The notes under the pieces were generated by a model, which did not search any database, was not told the DNA's origin, and saw nothing but the letters and a program-made list of their open reading frames with translations. Below are positions 17,439-26,529 of a stretch of DNA of 64,000 bases, in pieces. Position 1 is the first letter of the stretch. The number at the start of each line of letters is the position of its first letter. A program made the position numbers and the translations under genes. The stretch comes from Sinomicrobium oceani (GTDB taxonomy: Bacteria; Bacteroidota; Bacteroidia; Flavobacteriales; Flavobacteriaceae). The stretch covers positions 124,001 through 188,000 of the forward strand of contig NZ_FPJE01000007.1 of assembly GCF_900119185.1 (NCBI RefSeq), written 5' to 3'.

Positions 17439-18524
17439 TTATGGTAAAGCTACAGCTCCTCCACCAATTCGGTCGCAAATATAGTGCCCCTTTTCACAAT
17501 ATGCAACCAACTCATTATTAATAAATTCCATAACCGCTTCTTTTTCTGATTCCGGATACAGTACATGCACATTGGCCCCTGCATCAAGGGTAAAGCAAAC
17601 CGGAACCCCGGTTTCCTTGCGGAAACTCCAGATCTTACGGATAACGTCCAATGTCGCGGGGCTCATCAGAATAAAATAAGGCTTCCCTGTCATCATCATG
17701 GCGTGCAGTGTCAGCGCCTCACGCTCTACGATGGCTATAAATGCTTCCGTATCGCCGGTTTCCAGAACCTGCTGTAATGCAGAAAGGTTCTCCGAGGCCT
17801 GTGCAAACCGTCGTTCCGCAAAGGGATGTCCGTGCATCAGACCGTGTCCTGCCGTGCTGCTCACCTGCTTTTCTCCGCGGTCCACCAGCAGTATCGTATC
17901 CTGGTAAGTACGGAATACCGGGTGCACTTTTCCGGGATAAGCCACTCCGTACAGATCGGTACTTCCTGCAATTTCCGGGTGGCTTCCCCACACCACAAGT
18001 TCTCCCCTTATACTCCGACATGCACTTCCCGAACCCAAACGGGCTATAAAGGAGGCTTTACGGAAAAAATCTTCTTCTGTGATATTCCCGGATATTTCCT
18101 GCTCCAGGGACATCAGGCATAGTGCCAACGCACTCATCCCGCTTGCCGAAGATGCTATCCCGCTGCTGTGAGGAAAAGAATTGGACGTTTCTATGGTAAA
18201 GTGATAATGTTTCAGGAAAGGCATATATTTCCCGATCCGGTGAAAGAAATCATTGATCTTGGGCTTAAAACTATCCTTCACTGCTCCGTCGAGATACAGT
18301 TCAAAACCAAAATCGTCATCCGGATACTCCCGTTTTTTGTAACGCAGCGTCGTCGTTGTGGCACAGGCGTCCAGGGTAAAGCTTACCGATGGATTGGCCG
18401 GCAATTGTTCTCCGCGTTTTCCCCAGTACTTGACCAACGCAATATTACTCGGAGCACGCCAGGTAAAACTTCCCGATGTTGCCGTTGCCTCGTACCCGGA
18501 GGGTATAAAATCCTGTTCTGTCAT
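17439..18524 (-). CDS. mvaD: diphosphomevalonate decarboxylase
   Basis: This 361-residue GHMP-family enzyme converts mevalonate diphosphate to isopentenyl diphosphate. The N-terminus carries APSNIALVKYWGKR, the P-loop is SSGIASSASGMSALAL, RLGSGSACRSIRGELV holds the substrate-binding Arg, and CFTLDAGANVHVLY holds the catalytic Asp. Because that Asp and the SGSACRS motif are intact, true decarboxylase activity is more likely than a mevalonate-3-kinase-like role. I choose the ATG at 18522-18524 (MTEQDFIPSGYE): a TAnnTTTG element lies between it and the next in-frame ATG at 18560. It is upstream of mvk, which has its own promoter-like element. Confidence 0.94.
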   Translation of the reverse strand: MTEQDFIPSGYEATATSGSFTWRAPSNIALVKYWGKRGEQLPANPSVSFTLDACATTTTLRYKKREYPDDDFGFELYLDGAVKDSFKPKINDFFHRIGKYMPFLKHYHFTIETSNSFPHSSGIASSASGMSALALCLMSLEQEISGNITEEDFFRKASFIARLGSGSACRSIRGELVVWGSHPEIAGSTDLYGVAYPGKVHPVFRTYQDTILLVDRGEKQVSSTAGHGLMHGHPFAERRFAQASENLSALQQVLETGDTEAFIAIVEREALTLHAMMMTGKPYFILMSPATLDVIRKIWSFRKETGVPVCFTLDAGANVHVLYPESEKEAVMEFINNELVAYCEKGHYICDRIGGGAVALP

Positions 18525-18541
18525 CAATCCGTAAATTTGTG

Positions 18542-18549
18542 CAAAGATA
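18542..18549 (-). promoter_or_regulatory. putative -7 element for mvaD
   Basis: The minus strand reads TATCTTTG, a full match to TAnnTTTG, 17 bases before the chosen mvaD ATG. It decides against the longer start at 18560. Confidence 0.45.
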
Positions 18550-18632
18550 ATGGTTTCCACAGTTTATTTCGCCTCCCTGCACAGTTTACAAAACGGATAT
18601 ATGACGGCGTTAAGTTCCTGTTAAATCGCGAA

Positions 18633-18640
18633 TAATTTTG
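18633..18640 (+). promoter_or_regulatory. putative -7 element for the DUF4168 gene
   Basis: This reads TAATTTTG, a full match to TAnnTTTG. It is divergent from the mvaD element and would give a leader of about 54 bases. Confidence 0.4.
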
Positions 18641-18700
18641 TATGCCCTTCATAATTATTGTAGTTTGGACCCGTATAACACATTAAAATTCCTACAAATT

Positions 18701-19168
18701 ATGAAGTTTACAGGTCAATTAAAAACTGCTTTGATATGCTTTCTGACTATGGGAGTGACTGCTATTGCACAGAATACGGAGCAGAAAAAAGTAGAAGTAT
18801 CCGATGCGGAATTGGGTAAAATAGCCGCCGCCTTCCAAGGTGTGCAGGAAATTAATGTGAAAGCCCAGCAAAAGATGGTAAAAACCGTAGAAGACAAGGG
18901 TTTTGACATAGACCGTTTCAACGAGCTGTACCAGGCTTCACAAACTCCGGAACAGGACGTGGAGGCCAGTACGGATGAAAAAGAAAAGTTCGGTCAGGTG
19001 ATGAATGAAATGCAGAAGATGCAATCGGGCTTTCAGAAAGAAATGGAAGATGCGATTACCAAAGAGGGAATTTCCCTGGACCGATACCAGGAGGTTGCCG
19101 TAGCATTGCAGACCGACACCGATCTGCAACAGCGCCTGCAGGCCCTGTTGGTACCGCAACAACCGTAA
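18701..19168 (+). CDS. exported DUF4168-type protein
   Basis: This 155-residue protein has a signal peptide (LKTALICFLTMGVTAIAQ) cut before NTEQKK. The mature part is helical and rich in Gln, Glu and Lys. VSDAELGKIAAAFQGVQEIN and the later ISLDRYQEVAVALQTDTDLQQRL resemble the two halves of DUF4168, whose function is unknown. I use the ATG at 18701 because it starts the signal peptide directly. It is divergent from mvaD and convergent with the HI0933 flavoprotein gene, so it is monocistronic. Confidence 0.8.
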   Translation: MKFTGQLKTALICFLTMGVTAIAQNTEQKKVEVSDAELGKIAAAFQGVQEINVKAQQKMVKTVEDKGFDIDRFNELYQASQTPEQDVEASTDEKEKFGQVMNEMQKMQSGFQKEMEDAITKEGISLDRYQEVAVALQTDTDLQQRLQALLVPQQP

Positions 19169-19200
19169 GCGGGTCTTTTATAGTATAACAACAATAAAAC

Positions 19201-19266
19201 AAACTGTCTGAAAAATTTATCCGGCTACTTTCCCGGACACAGGTTCAACACACTTTCAGGCAGTTT
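19201..19266. terminator. possible bidirectional terminator
   Basis: AAACTGTCTGAAA (19201-19213) pairs with TTTCAGGCAGTTT (19254-19266) with one G-T pair. Inside, TCCGG and CCGGA form a smaller nested stem. A T-run follows on the plus strand and a T-rich stretch on the minus strand, between convergent genes. Confidence 0.55.
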
Positions 19267-19268
19267 TT

Positions 19269-20510
19269 TTATGGTGTTTCCCGAAGCTTGCTGCTAATGG
19301 CCCGGGCAGCCATATATCCGCCCGTCCAGGCATTCTGAAAATTAAATCCCCCGGTTACGGCATCTATATTCAACACTTCCCCGGCAAAAAACAGATTTTC
19401 CCTGATCCTGCTTTCAAACGTCCTGAAATCGATCTCCCTGAGGTCCACTCCACCGGCAGTGACGAATTCTTCTTTAAACGTACTTTTACCCTGGACGCGG
19501 AATACGCTCTTTGTAAGTTGTGCCGCGAGGTTTTCCAGCAATTCTTTACGCACTTCAGCCCAACGATCCTCATCGGCAATCCCCGCAGATGCTGCAAGTT
19601 TCACCCATAACCGTCTCGGCAGGTCAAAAGGGCCCGAAGTCATTATGTTTTTCTTGCCGCACACTTCCCGCTGTGTCCTGAGCACATCCAGTGCCTCCCC
19701 GAAGGTAACGGAATGCAGCCAGTTGACCTCGATCGGAAACCGGTAATTACGGTCGTATAACTCCCTGGCTTTCCAGGCCGACAGTTTTAAAACAGCCGGT
19801 CCGCTCATTCCCCAATGGGTAATAAGCAATGGTCCTTCGAAAATCATATGATCCTGCGCTGTACCGGAAAGCCGTACGGAAACCGTAGCGGAAAGCCCCA
19901 TAAGCCCTGAAATACGCGGATCTTTGATATGAAAGGTAAACAGCGAGGGCACAGGCGGCACGATGGTGTGTCCCAACTGCCGGATAACATCCCACATTTT
20001 CGGACTGCTTCCGGTAGCTATCAGAAGCTTATCACAGGTCAGGCTTCCCTTGGCCGTAATCACTTCCCAACCCGTCCCGCGCACATTTATTTCGCGAATA
20101 CCATAGCCGGTAAACACCCGGACCCCTCGTTGCGTAGTTTCCCGCAACAGGCAATCGATAATCGTTTGTGAAGCGTCGGTTTCCGGAAACATACGTCCGT
20201 CCTCTTCTGTTTTCAGGGCTACGCCCCGGTTTTCAAAGAATGCTATCGTATCGCCACTGCAAAACGAATGGAAAGGACCGAGTAATTCTTTCTGTCCCCT
20301 CGGGTAATACGAAGCCAGTTCACGGGGCACAAATTCGGCATGGGTAACATTACATCGCCCACCCCCGGAGACCCGTACTTTGGCCAATACTTCGGCACTC
20401 TTTTCCAATATGATCACCCTGGCACCGGGCGAGGCCTCTGCGATATGTGCCGCAGCAAAAAAACCGGCAGCACCTCCCCCGGCTATGATAACATCCGCGT
20501 GTTCTGACAT
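19269..20510 (-). CDS. HI0933-family (BaiN/RdsA-like) FAD-dependent oxidoreductase
   Basis: This 413-residue flavoprotein belongs to the HI0933/YhiN family. The FAD dinucleotide motif is IIAGGGAAGFFAA near the start, followed by the family signature KVRVSGGGRCNVTHAE. The C-terminal part has TAGGVDLREID and GEVLNIDAVTGGFNFQNAWTGGYMAA, which close the FAD site. Known relatives act on bile acids or in membrane redox repair, but the substrate here is unknown. It starts 18 bases after the dnaE stop on the same strand and is probably cotranscribed with it. Confidence 0.9.
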   Translation of the reverse strand: MSEHADVIIAGGGAAGFFAAAHIAEASPGARVIILEKSAEVLAKVRVSGGGRCNVTHAEFVPRELASYYPRGQKELLGPFHSFCSGDTIAFFENRGVALKTEEDGRMFPETDASQTIIDCLLRETTQRGVRVFTGYGIREINVRGTGWEVITAKGSLTCDKLLIATGSSPKMWDVIRQLGHTIVPPVPSLFTFHIKDPRISGLMGLSATVSVRLSGTAQDHMIFEGPLLITHWGMSGPAVLKLSAWKARELYDRNYRFPIEVNWLHSVTFGEALDVLRTQREVCGKKNIMTSGPFDLPRRLWVKLAASAGIADEDRWAEVRKELLENLAAQLTKSVFRVQGKSTFKEEFVTAGGVDLREIDFRTFESRIRENLFFAGEVLNIDAVTGGFNFQNAWTGGYMAARAISSKLRETP

Positions 20511-20528
20511 CCTTGTTCTGACAAAAAG

Positions 20529-23500
20529 TTAATTGAGTTTATAGACCAGGTCTCTTTTGCTCAGCGCTGTCAGTAACTCATTGGATATTCTGACTTTCTT
20601 CTTACGGCTCGGCATATACAGCTTGAGTTTTTCATCCATTTTATAGACGGTAAAACTCAACGCATGGTCCCCGGTATGCTCCCGGATAATCTCCTTCAGC
20701 ACTTCTATCCTGGAACTTTCCAGATCTTCTATATTGATATGTATGGTCAGTTTTCTCGCATAGGCTTCCATGACGTCCTGTAACAATTGCATGCTGTTGA
20801 ACTGCAGCCTTGGGTCGCCACGCTGCCCGGTATCCCGGTTCACCCAGCCTTCACGGACAAAAACTTTCATATACACAAAAGAGTTTACCATAAGAAAATG
20901 TCTGAACTTCAGGTATTCCTCCCCGAAGATCTTAAACTCGTACGAATCGGTATAATCTTCTACGATAAAAGCGGCCCATCCTTTACCGTTTTTGGAGGTC
21001 CGGTGCTGCACATCTGCGATCACTCCGGCCAGCGAAAGTTCCCGGTTGGTATAATTTTCCATCTCATTGAGCAATCCTATACTGCCGTTACAGAAATATT
21101 TCATCTCCGTTTTAAAGTCGTCCAGCGGATGGCCGGATATATAAATCCCTACGACTTCTTTTTCCCTTCGGAGTTTTTCCATGGTCCCCCATTCTTCACA
21201 GGGCGGTACTACCGGTTCGGGGATCTGCACTTCACTGGCTTCCCCGAAAAGGCTGACCTGTGCAGAATTTTCATTTTCCTGGTATTTCGCCGCGTACCTC
21301 ATCACCTTTTCAAGAAAAACGATCCCGTCACCTTCGTCGTGAAAATACTGGGCACGATGCGTTTCTTCAAAAGAGTCGAAGCCACCGGCAAGCGCAAGGT
21401 TTTCAAACGCCTTTTTGTTGGCGGCACGCAGGTCGACCCGTTTGGCCAGGTCGAATACGGAGCGATAAGGCCCCGATTCCCGGTTTTCCACGATGGTCTC
21501 TACAGCTCCGCGCCCCACACCTTTGATAGCTCCCATTCCGAAGCGTATGGCGTTGTCCTTGTTTACCGTAAACTTATAGTACGATTCGTTGACATCCGGC
21601 CCCAGTACATCGAGCCCCATCCGCTTACATTCTTCCAGAAAGAAGGAAACAGATTTGATATCGTTCATGTTATTGGAAAGCACTGCCGCCATATATTCTG
21701 CCGGGTAATTTGCTTTCAGATAAGCGGTCTGGTATCCGATCCAGGCATAGCAGGTAGAGTGACTCTTGTTAAAGGCATAACTCGCAAAGGCCTCCCAGTC
21801 TTTCCATACTTTCTCCAGTACCGTCCGGTCGTGACCGTTGTTTTCTCCACCGTCGAGAAACTTGGGCTTGAGTTGCTCCAGCAGTGCAAATATCTTTTTA
21901 CCCATCGCTTTCCGCAACACATCAGCTTCACCTTTCGTAAACCCGGCCAGTTTTTGCGACAGGAGCATCACCTGCTCCTGGTAAACGGTGATACCGTAGG
22001 TTTCCTGGAGGTATTCTTCCATGGCTTCGAGATCATAGGTAATCTCTTCCTTACCGTGTTTACGGTTAATGAAGCTTGGAATATATTCCAGTGGCCCCGG
22101 ACGATACAAAGCATTCATAGCAATGAGATCGGCAAATACCGTAGGCTTCAGTTCCTTCATGTATTTCTGCATCCCGGGCGATTCGTACTGGAATATCCCG
22201 ACGGTCTCACCACGCTGAAAAAGCTCGTATGTCTTCTCGTCGTCCAGCGGAAAATCATCCGGGTTCAAGTCTATATCGTGCTTGTATTTGACGAGCTTTA
22301 CCGTGTCTTTAATCAGGGTAAGCGTCTTCAGCCCCAGGAAGTCCATCTTGAGCAGGCCTGCACTTTCCACAACAGAGTTATCGAACTGTGTGACATACAG
22401 ATCGGAATCTTTGGCAATAGATACAGGGACAAAATTCGTAATATCATCCGGGGTGATAATAACTCCACAGGCATGGATCCCGGTATTACGTACGGACCCC
22501 TCGAGTATCTGTGCCTGTTGTATGGTCTGGGCCTCCAGGTCTACGCCTTCGGCCAGGTTTTTCAGTTCGTTGACCTTGAGGAGTTCTTCCGCACGAAGGC
22601 TGGATTTCAGCTTATTGTCGTCGAGCGAGAAGATCTTGGCCAGCTTCATATTCGGGATAAGCTTGGCTATACGGTCAGCGTCTCCGAGGGGAAGATCCAG
22701 TACCCTGGCCGTATCCCGAATGGAAGACTTTGCAGCCATGGTACCGTAGGTAATGATCTGGGCTACCTGGTTGGCCCCGTACTTGTCAATCACATAGTCC
22801 ATAACCCTGCTCCTTCCTTCATCATCAAAATCGATATCGATATCGGGCATAGACACCCGGTCAGGATTGAGAAAACGCTCAAACAGGAGATCGTAGGCTA
22901 CCGGGTCGAGATTGGTAATCCCGAGACAATAGGCAACGGCCGATCCGGCAGCAGACCCACGTCCGGGCCCTACCGAAACCCCCATGTCGCGGGCAGCAGC
23001 GATAAAATCCTGAACAATAAGGAAGTATCCGGGATATCCCGTACGCTCGATAACGCTAAGCTCAAAGTCCAGACGCTCCCGTATCTCTTCTGTGATTTCC
23101 GGATATCTTTTTTTGGCACCTTCGTAAGTGAGGTGCCTTAGAAAGGCATTTTCACCTCGTTTACCGCCATCATCCAGGTCCTGTGCATCCTGAAACTGTT
23201 CCGGTATATCAAATTTAGGGAGGAGAACATCCCTGGCCAGTTCGTAGGGCTCTATTTTATCGACTACCTCCTGTATATTGGATATCGCTTCCGGCAGATC
23301 GGCAAAAAGCGTTTTCATCTCTTCGCCCGATTTAAAATAGTACTCCTGGTTGGGCAGTCCGTAACGATATCCCCGTCCCCGGCCTATCGGTGTAGCCTGT
23401 TTTTCTCCATCCTTTACGCAAAGCAGAATGTCGTGCGCATTTGCATCTTCTTTCGTGATGTAAAAAGTATTATTGGTGGCTACCATTTTCACATCGTGTT

Positions 23501-24911
23501 TCCTGGCAAGCTGTATGAGCACATCATTAACACGGTCCTCATCCTCCTGTCCGTGACGCATCAGTTCCACATACAGGTCTTCACCAAATTCTTCTTTCCA
23601 CCATAGCAGCGCTTCCTCGGCCTGGTTCTCACCTACATTCAGTATCTTCCCGGGAACTTCCCCGTAAAGGTTACCGGTAAGCACAATAATATCTTCCTTG
23701 TATTTTCGGACCACTTCCTTGTCTATCCTCGGAACGTAATAAAATCCTTGTGTGTAGGCCACCGACGACATTTTGGCCAGATTGTGATAGCCTTTTTTAT
23801 TCTTGGCCAGCATTACGATCTGGTAACCGTTGTCTTTACGGCTTTTGTCCAGATGGTTTTCACAGACGTAAAACTCGCACCCCACAATGGGTTTGATCTC
23901 CACGCCTGCAGGTTCTTCACCTTTTTCTGCGGCTTCGGCATTTTTGGCTTTTATCCCCTTGTTATAATTCCCGACTTCCTTGACAAAGTGAAAGGCTCCC
24001 ATCATATTTCCGTGATCGGTCAGGGCTACCGCCGGCATTTTTTCCCGTCCGGCAGCTCCCACGAGGTCCGGCAGACTCGAGGTGGCCTGCAATACCGAAA
24101 ACTGGGTGTGGTTGTGCAGGTGTACAAAATCGAGTTTTTTAAGTTCTTCCTTGTTTTCTTCCAGTTCTTTTCTGGAAATATCGCCACCCTGTGCCTTTTG
24201 TATCCGCTTGCGGATAGCGTCGGAAGCCGCTTTAAGATTGATATGTTCAAGTCCTATAAGCTCAATCTCCCTGGGGTTGGCCTCCCTGAACCGTTCGAAA
24301 TATCCCGGAAGGGCATCCAGCTGTTCTTCGGTAAAGCCTTCGCCGATACGTATAAGCTCAAAAAAACACCGGGTTGTTGCCTCCACGTCGGCCGTAGCAT
24401 TATGCGCCTCGGCAAAAGCCTCTCCGAACAGCTTTTCGTGAAGTTCTGTCAGCGTAGGTAATTTATATTTTCCTCCTCGCCCTCCGGGAATCTGACAAAA
24501 TTCGGCAGTAACCTCGGTACAGGTATCGAGTACGGGAAGCGAGGTCAGGGACGATTCCATCCCGGCTCGGTAAAACTCACACCCCATGATATTCACATCA
24601 AACCCCACATTCTGGCCAACGATAAACTTGGTCTTGCCCAGGGCGACATTAAATTTTTCGAGCATTTCCCGAAGCGCTATACCTTCCTCTTCTGCGAGTT
24701 CCGTAGAAATACCATGCACCCGTTCGGCATCGAAAGGAATATTAAACCCTTCCGGTTTCACCAGGTAATCACCGTGTTCTACAAGGTTGCCCATATCGTC
24801 GTGCAATTGCCATGCAATCTGCACACAGCGCGGCCAGTTGTCCGTATCGGTTAACGGAGCGTCCCAGCGTTTTGGTAATCCGGTGGTTTCGGTATCGAAA
24901 ATAAGGTACAT
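20529..24911 (-). CDS. dnaE: DNA polymerase III alpha subunit with N-terminal DnaQ-like exonuclease
   Basis: This 1460-residue replicase subunit is longer than classic DnaE (about 1160). The extra N-terminus (residues 1-200) is a DEDDh 3'-5' exonuclease: FDTETTG with Asp6 and Glu8, GQNVGFDVNIMG with Asp105, and HNATADVEAT with His170 and Asp175. A PHP domain starts near 260 (FVHLHNHTQFSVL, ALTDHGNMMG). The polymerase core follows, with PGRGSAAGSAVAYCLGI and the catalytic PDIDIDFDDEGR, then the thumb and fingers, a helix-hairpin-helix region and an OB fold (SLAGVIADVQHRTSKNGKGW). The intact exonuclease residues suggest built-in proofreading. It is followed closely by the HI0933 gene. Confidence 0.95.
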   Translation of the reverse strand: MYLIFDTETTGLPKRWDAPLTDTDNWPRCVQIAWQLHDDMGNLVEHGDYLVKPEGFNIPFDAERVHGISTELAEEEGIALREMLEKFNVALGKTKFIVGQNVGFDVNIMGCEFYRAGMESSLTSLPVLDTCTEVTAEFCQIPGGRGGKYKLPTLTELHEKLFGEAFAEAHNATADVEATTRCFFELIRIGEGFTEEQLDALPGYFERFREANPREIELIGLEHINLKAASDAIRKRIQKAQGGDISRKELEENKEELKKLDFVHLHNHTQFSVLQATSSLPDLVGAAGREKMPAVALTDHGNMMGAFHFVKEVGNYNKGIKAKNAEAAEKGEEPAGVEIKPIVGCEFYVCENHLDKSRKDNGYQIVMLAKNKKGYHNLAKMSSVAYTQGFYYVPRIDKEVVRKYKEDIIVLTGNLYGEVPGKILNVGENQAEEALLWWKEEFGEDLYVELMRHGQEDEDRVNDVLIQLARKHDVKMVATNNTFYITKEDANAHDILLCVKDGEKQATPIGRGRGYRYGLPNQEYYFKSGEEMKTLFADLPEAISNIQEVVDKIEPYELARDVLLPKFDIPEQFQDAQDLDDGGKRGENAFLRHLTYEGAKKRYPEITEEIRERLDFELSVIERTGYPGYFLIVQDFIAAARDMGVSVGPGRGSAAGSAVAYCLGITNLDPVAYDLLFERFLNPDRVSMPDIDIDFDDEGRSRVMDYVIDKYGANQVAQIITYGTMAAKSSIRDTARVLDLPLGDADRIAKLIPNMKLAKIFSLDDNKLKSSLRAEELLKVNELKNLAEGVDLEAQTIQQAQILEGSVRNTGIHACGVIITPDDITNFVPVSIAKDSDLYVTQFDNSVVESAGLLKMDFLGLKTLTLIKDTVKLVKYKHDIDLNPDDFPLDDEKTYELFQRGETVGIFQYESPGMQKYMKELKPTVFADLIAMNALYRPGPLEYIPSFINRKHGKEEITYDLEAMEEYLQETYGITVYQEQVMLLSQKLAGFTKGEADVLRKAMGKKIFALLEQLKPKFLDGGENNGHDRTVLEKVWKDWEAFASYAFNKSHSTCYAWIGYQTAYLKANYPAEYMAAVLSNNMNDIKSVSFFLEECKRMGLDVLGPDVNESYYKFTVNKDNAIRFGMGAIKGVGRGAVETIVENRESGPYRSVFDLAKRVDLRAANKKAFENLALAGGFDSFEETHRAQYFHDEGDGIVFLEKVMRYAAKYQENENSAQVSLFGEASEVQIPEPVVPPCEEWGTMEKLRREKEVVGIYISGHPLDDFKTEMKYFCNGSIGLLNEMENYTNRELSLAGVIADVQHRTSKNGKGWAAFIVEDYTDSYEFKIFGEEYLKFRHFLMVNSFVYMKVFVREGWVNRDTGQRGDPRLQFNSMQLLQDVMEAYARKLTIHINIEDLESSRIEVLKEIIREHTGDHALSFTVYKMDEKLKLYMPSRKKKVRISNELLTALSKRDLVYKLN

Positions 24912-25135
24912 AAGGGTTGCGGTTTGTGTGTGGACTGCCCGGGGCAGTGTTTATTTATGGTGTGGCGCGGCATCCCGGTTAAAAGCTCCGGAATATACAG
25001 AAACATCTGTCCGGCACCGCAGGGAACCCGATAAAAACAACGGTTCTTCCCAAAAAAAATACGGGGTAAAATTACGGAATATTTGGCACAGGTAAAAGCA
25101 GCCTCGGAAGGAGTTATCAACGGAAAGACAAATCG

Positions 25136-25897
25136 CTACCCGACGTACCCTTTGTCTTCATTAAACCGCCTTAACTGATCGCCGATCACCTGTTTTGCCT
25201 TGGCTTTCAGCCCCGCCCGGTCGTCTGCAGTGAGCCCTTCGGTATCCAGAAACCGATGTATTTTAACCCGCATAATCCCGGGACTACCACTCAGAAACGT
25301 ATACGAAAACCGCTTTTTATTATCGGCAAAGGTCATAGGCACCACCGGGATCTGGTATGTTATAGCCAAACGGAACGCCCCGTCCTTAAACGCATCGAGA
25401 AAAATATCTTCTTCGGGAACTCCGCCTTCGGGAAAAATACATATACTCAACCCCTGAGCCAGTCGTTTTTTCGCCCGGTCATAGACCTCAGTCCTGCTCT
25501 TTACATTGTTCCGGTCTACCATAATACAGGCTCTTTTATAAAAGAAACCGAATATCGGTATTTTGGCGAGCTCTTTCTTCCCTACAAATACAAAAGGATT
25601 TTCGGATGCCCTCAGCATCAGCATGATGTCGGTCATACTGGTATGATTGGCGATGAGCACATAACTCTTTCCGTACTCCATCTCCTGCGCCCTTTCAATC
25701 ACAGGAAAAAAACCCATTCCATATAAGATAACATTAGCCCAGACATTACGGACCAGCCAAAAAAAATGACGGTAATACCGATCAGATGAAGTAAGCACCA
25801 AAAACAATGGAGACAGCGGGATTATCGTGCACAGCATCAGTATATAAAACCACATTCTCCACAGAATGATCAAGGGATATTTCAGAAATTTCATCAT
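25136..25897 (-). CDS. 1-acyl-glycerol-3-phosphate acyltransferase (PlsC-like)
   Basis: This 253-residue membrane-associated enzyme should acylate lysophosphatidic acid or a related lysolipid. N-terminal hydrophobic helices (about residues 5-35) anchor it. The acyltransferase motif NHTSMTD (HX4D) is present, followed by FVGKKELAKIPIFGFFYKR, VDRNN, and FPEGG, the glycerophosphate-binding motif. The exact acceptor lipid is not certain. Two adjacent Met codons (25897 and 25894) could both be the start. It is divergent from the GlsB-like gene. Confidence 0.9.
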   Translation of the reverse strand: MMKFLKYPLIILWRMWFYILMLCTIIPLSPLFLVLTSSDRYYRHFFWLVRNVWANVILYGMGFFPVIERAQEMEYGKSYVLIANHTSMTDIMLMLRASENPFVFVGKKELAKIPIFGFFYKRACIMVDRNNVKSRTEVYDRAKKRLAQGLSICIFPEGGVPEEDIFLDAFKDGAFRLAITYQIPVVPMTFADNKKRFSYTFLSGSPGIMRVKIHRFLDTEGLTADDRAGLKAKAKQVIGDQLRRFNEDKGYVG

Positions 25898-25901
25898 GCC
25901 T

Positions 25902-25909
25902 CAAAGTTA
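25902..25909 (-). promoter_or_regulatory. possible -7 element, near-leaderless, for the acyltransferase
   Basis: The minus strand reads TAACTTTG, a full match to TAnnTTTG, but it ends only 4 bases before the first Met codon, so transcription would begin at or inside the start codons. Either the mRNA is leaderless or the match is chance. Confidence 0.3.
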
Positions 25910-25960
25910 ATCTTTTAAAAAAAATTCATATATTTAATATAAACTTTTAAATATTCTACT

Positions 25961-26197
25961 ATGTTATACGCAATAATTATCGGAGCCATAGCAGGATGGC
26001 TCGCCGGACTGATCATGAAAGGCGGAGGATTCGGAATCCTCTTCAACATTCTTCTGGGTATCCTCGGAAGTGTCGTGGGCCACTGGCTGTTCGGAGCTAT
26101 GGATGTAAGTATAGGCTCAGGCGTCGTCGGAGACATTATTACCGGTGTCATAGGCGCCATCGTTGTACTCTTTATTGTCGGACTATTTAAAAGATAG
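25961..26197 (+). CDS. GlsB/YeaQ/YmgE-family small membrane protein
   Basis: This 78-residue hydrophobic protein has about three membrane helices and the family's glycine pattern: IIGAIAGWLAGLIMKGGGFG, then LGILGSVVGHWLFGA, then GDIITGVIGAIVVLFIVGL. It belongs to the transglycosylase-associated/GlsB stress-response family, whose biochemical role is not established; acid or general stress induction is known for some members. It is followed by a clear terminator and stands alone. Confidence 0.92.
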   Translation: MLYAIIIGAIAGWLAGLIMKGGGFGILFNILLGILGSVVGHWLFGAMDVSIGSGVVGDIITGVIGAIVVLFIVGLFKR

Positions 26198-26529
26198 CTC
26201 GCCCCGGAAAATTTTTATCTCAAATGACCTACCGCTTTTACACAATCGCAAAAGCGGTTTTTTTATACCTTGCCACAGCGTGTCAGCCCGCTTTAAAATT
26301 TATCTTCCTTTCTGCCGCAAATGTTCTTATTTTGTTTTTATTTTGCAACACCTTATTTCTGCCTACTCACAGCTACCGTTTTACATACAGGTCTGCCACA
26401 GCCTCACTCCCCCCGGAAAACCGGTAGCGATCCGAAAAACACTCGGGTGAGTTTGCAAAAAAATGAACTTTAAAAATATCCTGTCATGCGGCAACCGGAA
26501 GACAGGAGCAACATAAGAGACAAAAAATT
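26198..26529. other. intergenic, 332 bases, no gene seen
   Basis: It holds the terminator at 26231-26264 and otherwise no credible gene. A TTTG at 26452-26455 lies in the expected zone for trpS, but no good -7 box follows it at the right distance. Confidence 0.55.
26231..26264 (+). terminator. rho-independent terminator after the GlsB-like gene
   Basis: ACCGCTTTT (26231-26239) pairs with AAAAGCGGT (26250-26258) around a 10-base loop and is followed by a run of T. Confidence 0.85.

Noticed and set aside
20787-23141. 784-codon open frame on the plus strand opposite dnaE
   Set aside because: It lies wholly inside dnaE on the other strand, shows no domain or start context, and reflects codon bias of the real gene.
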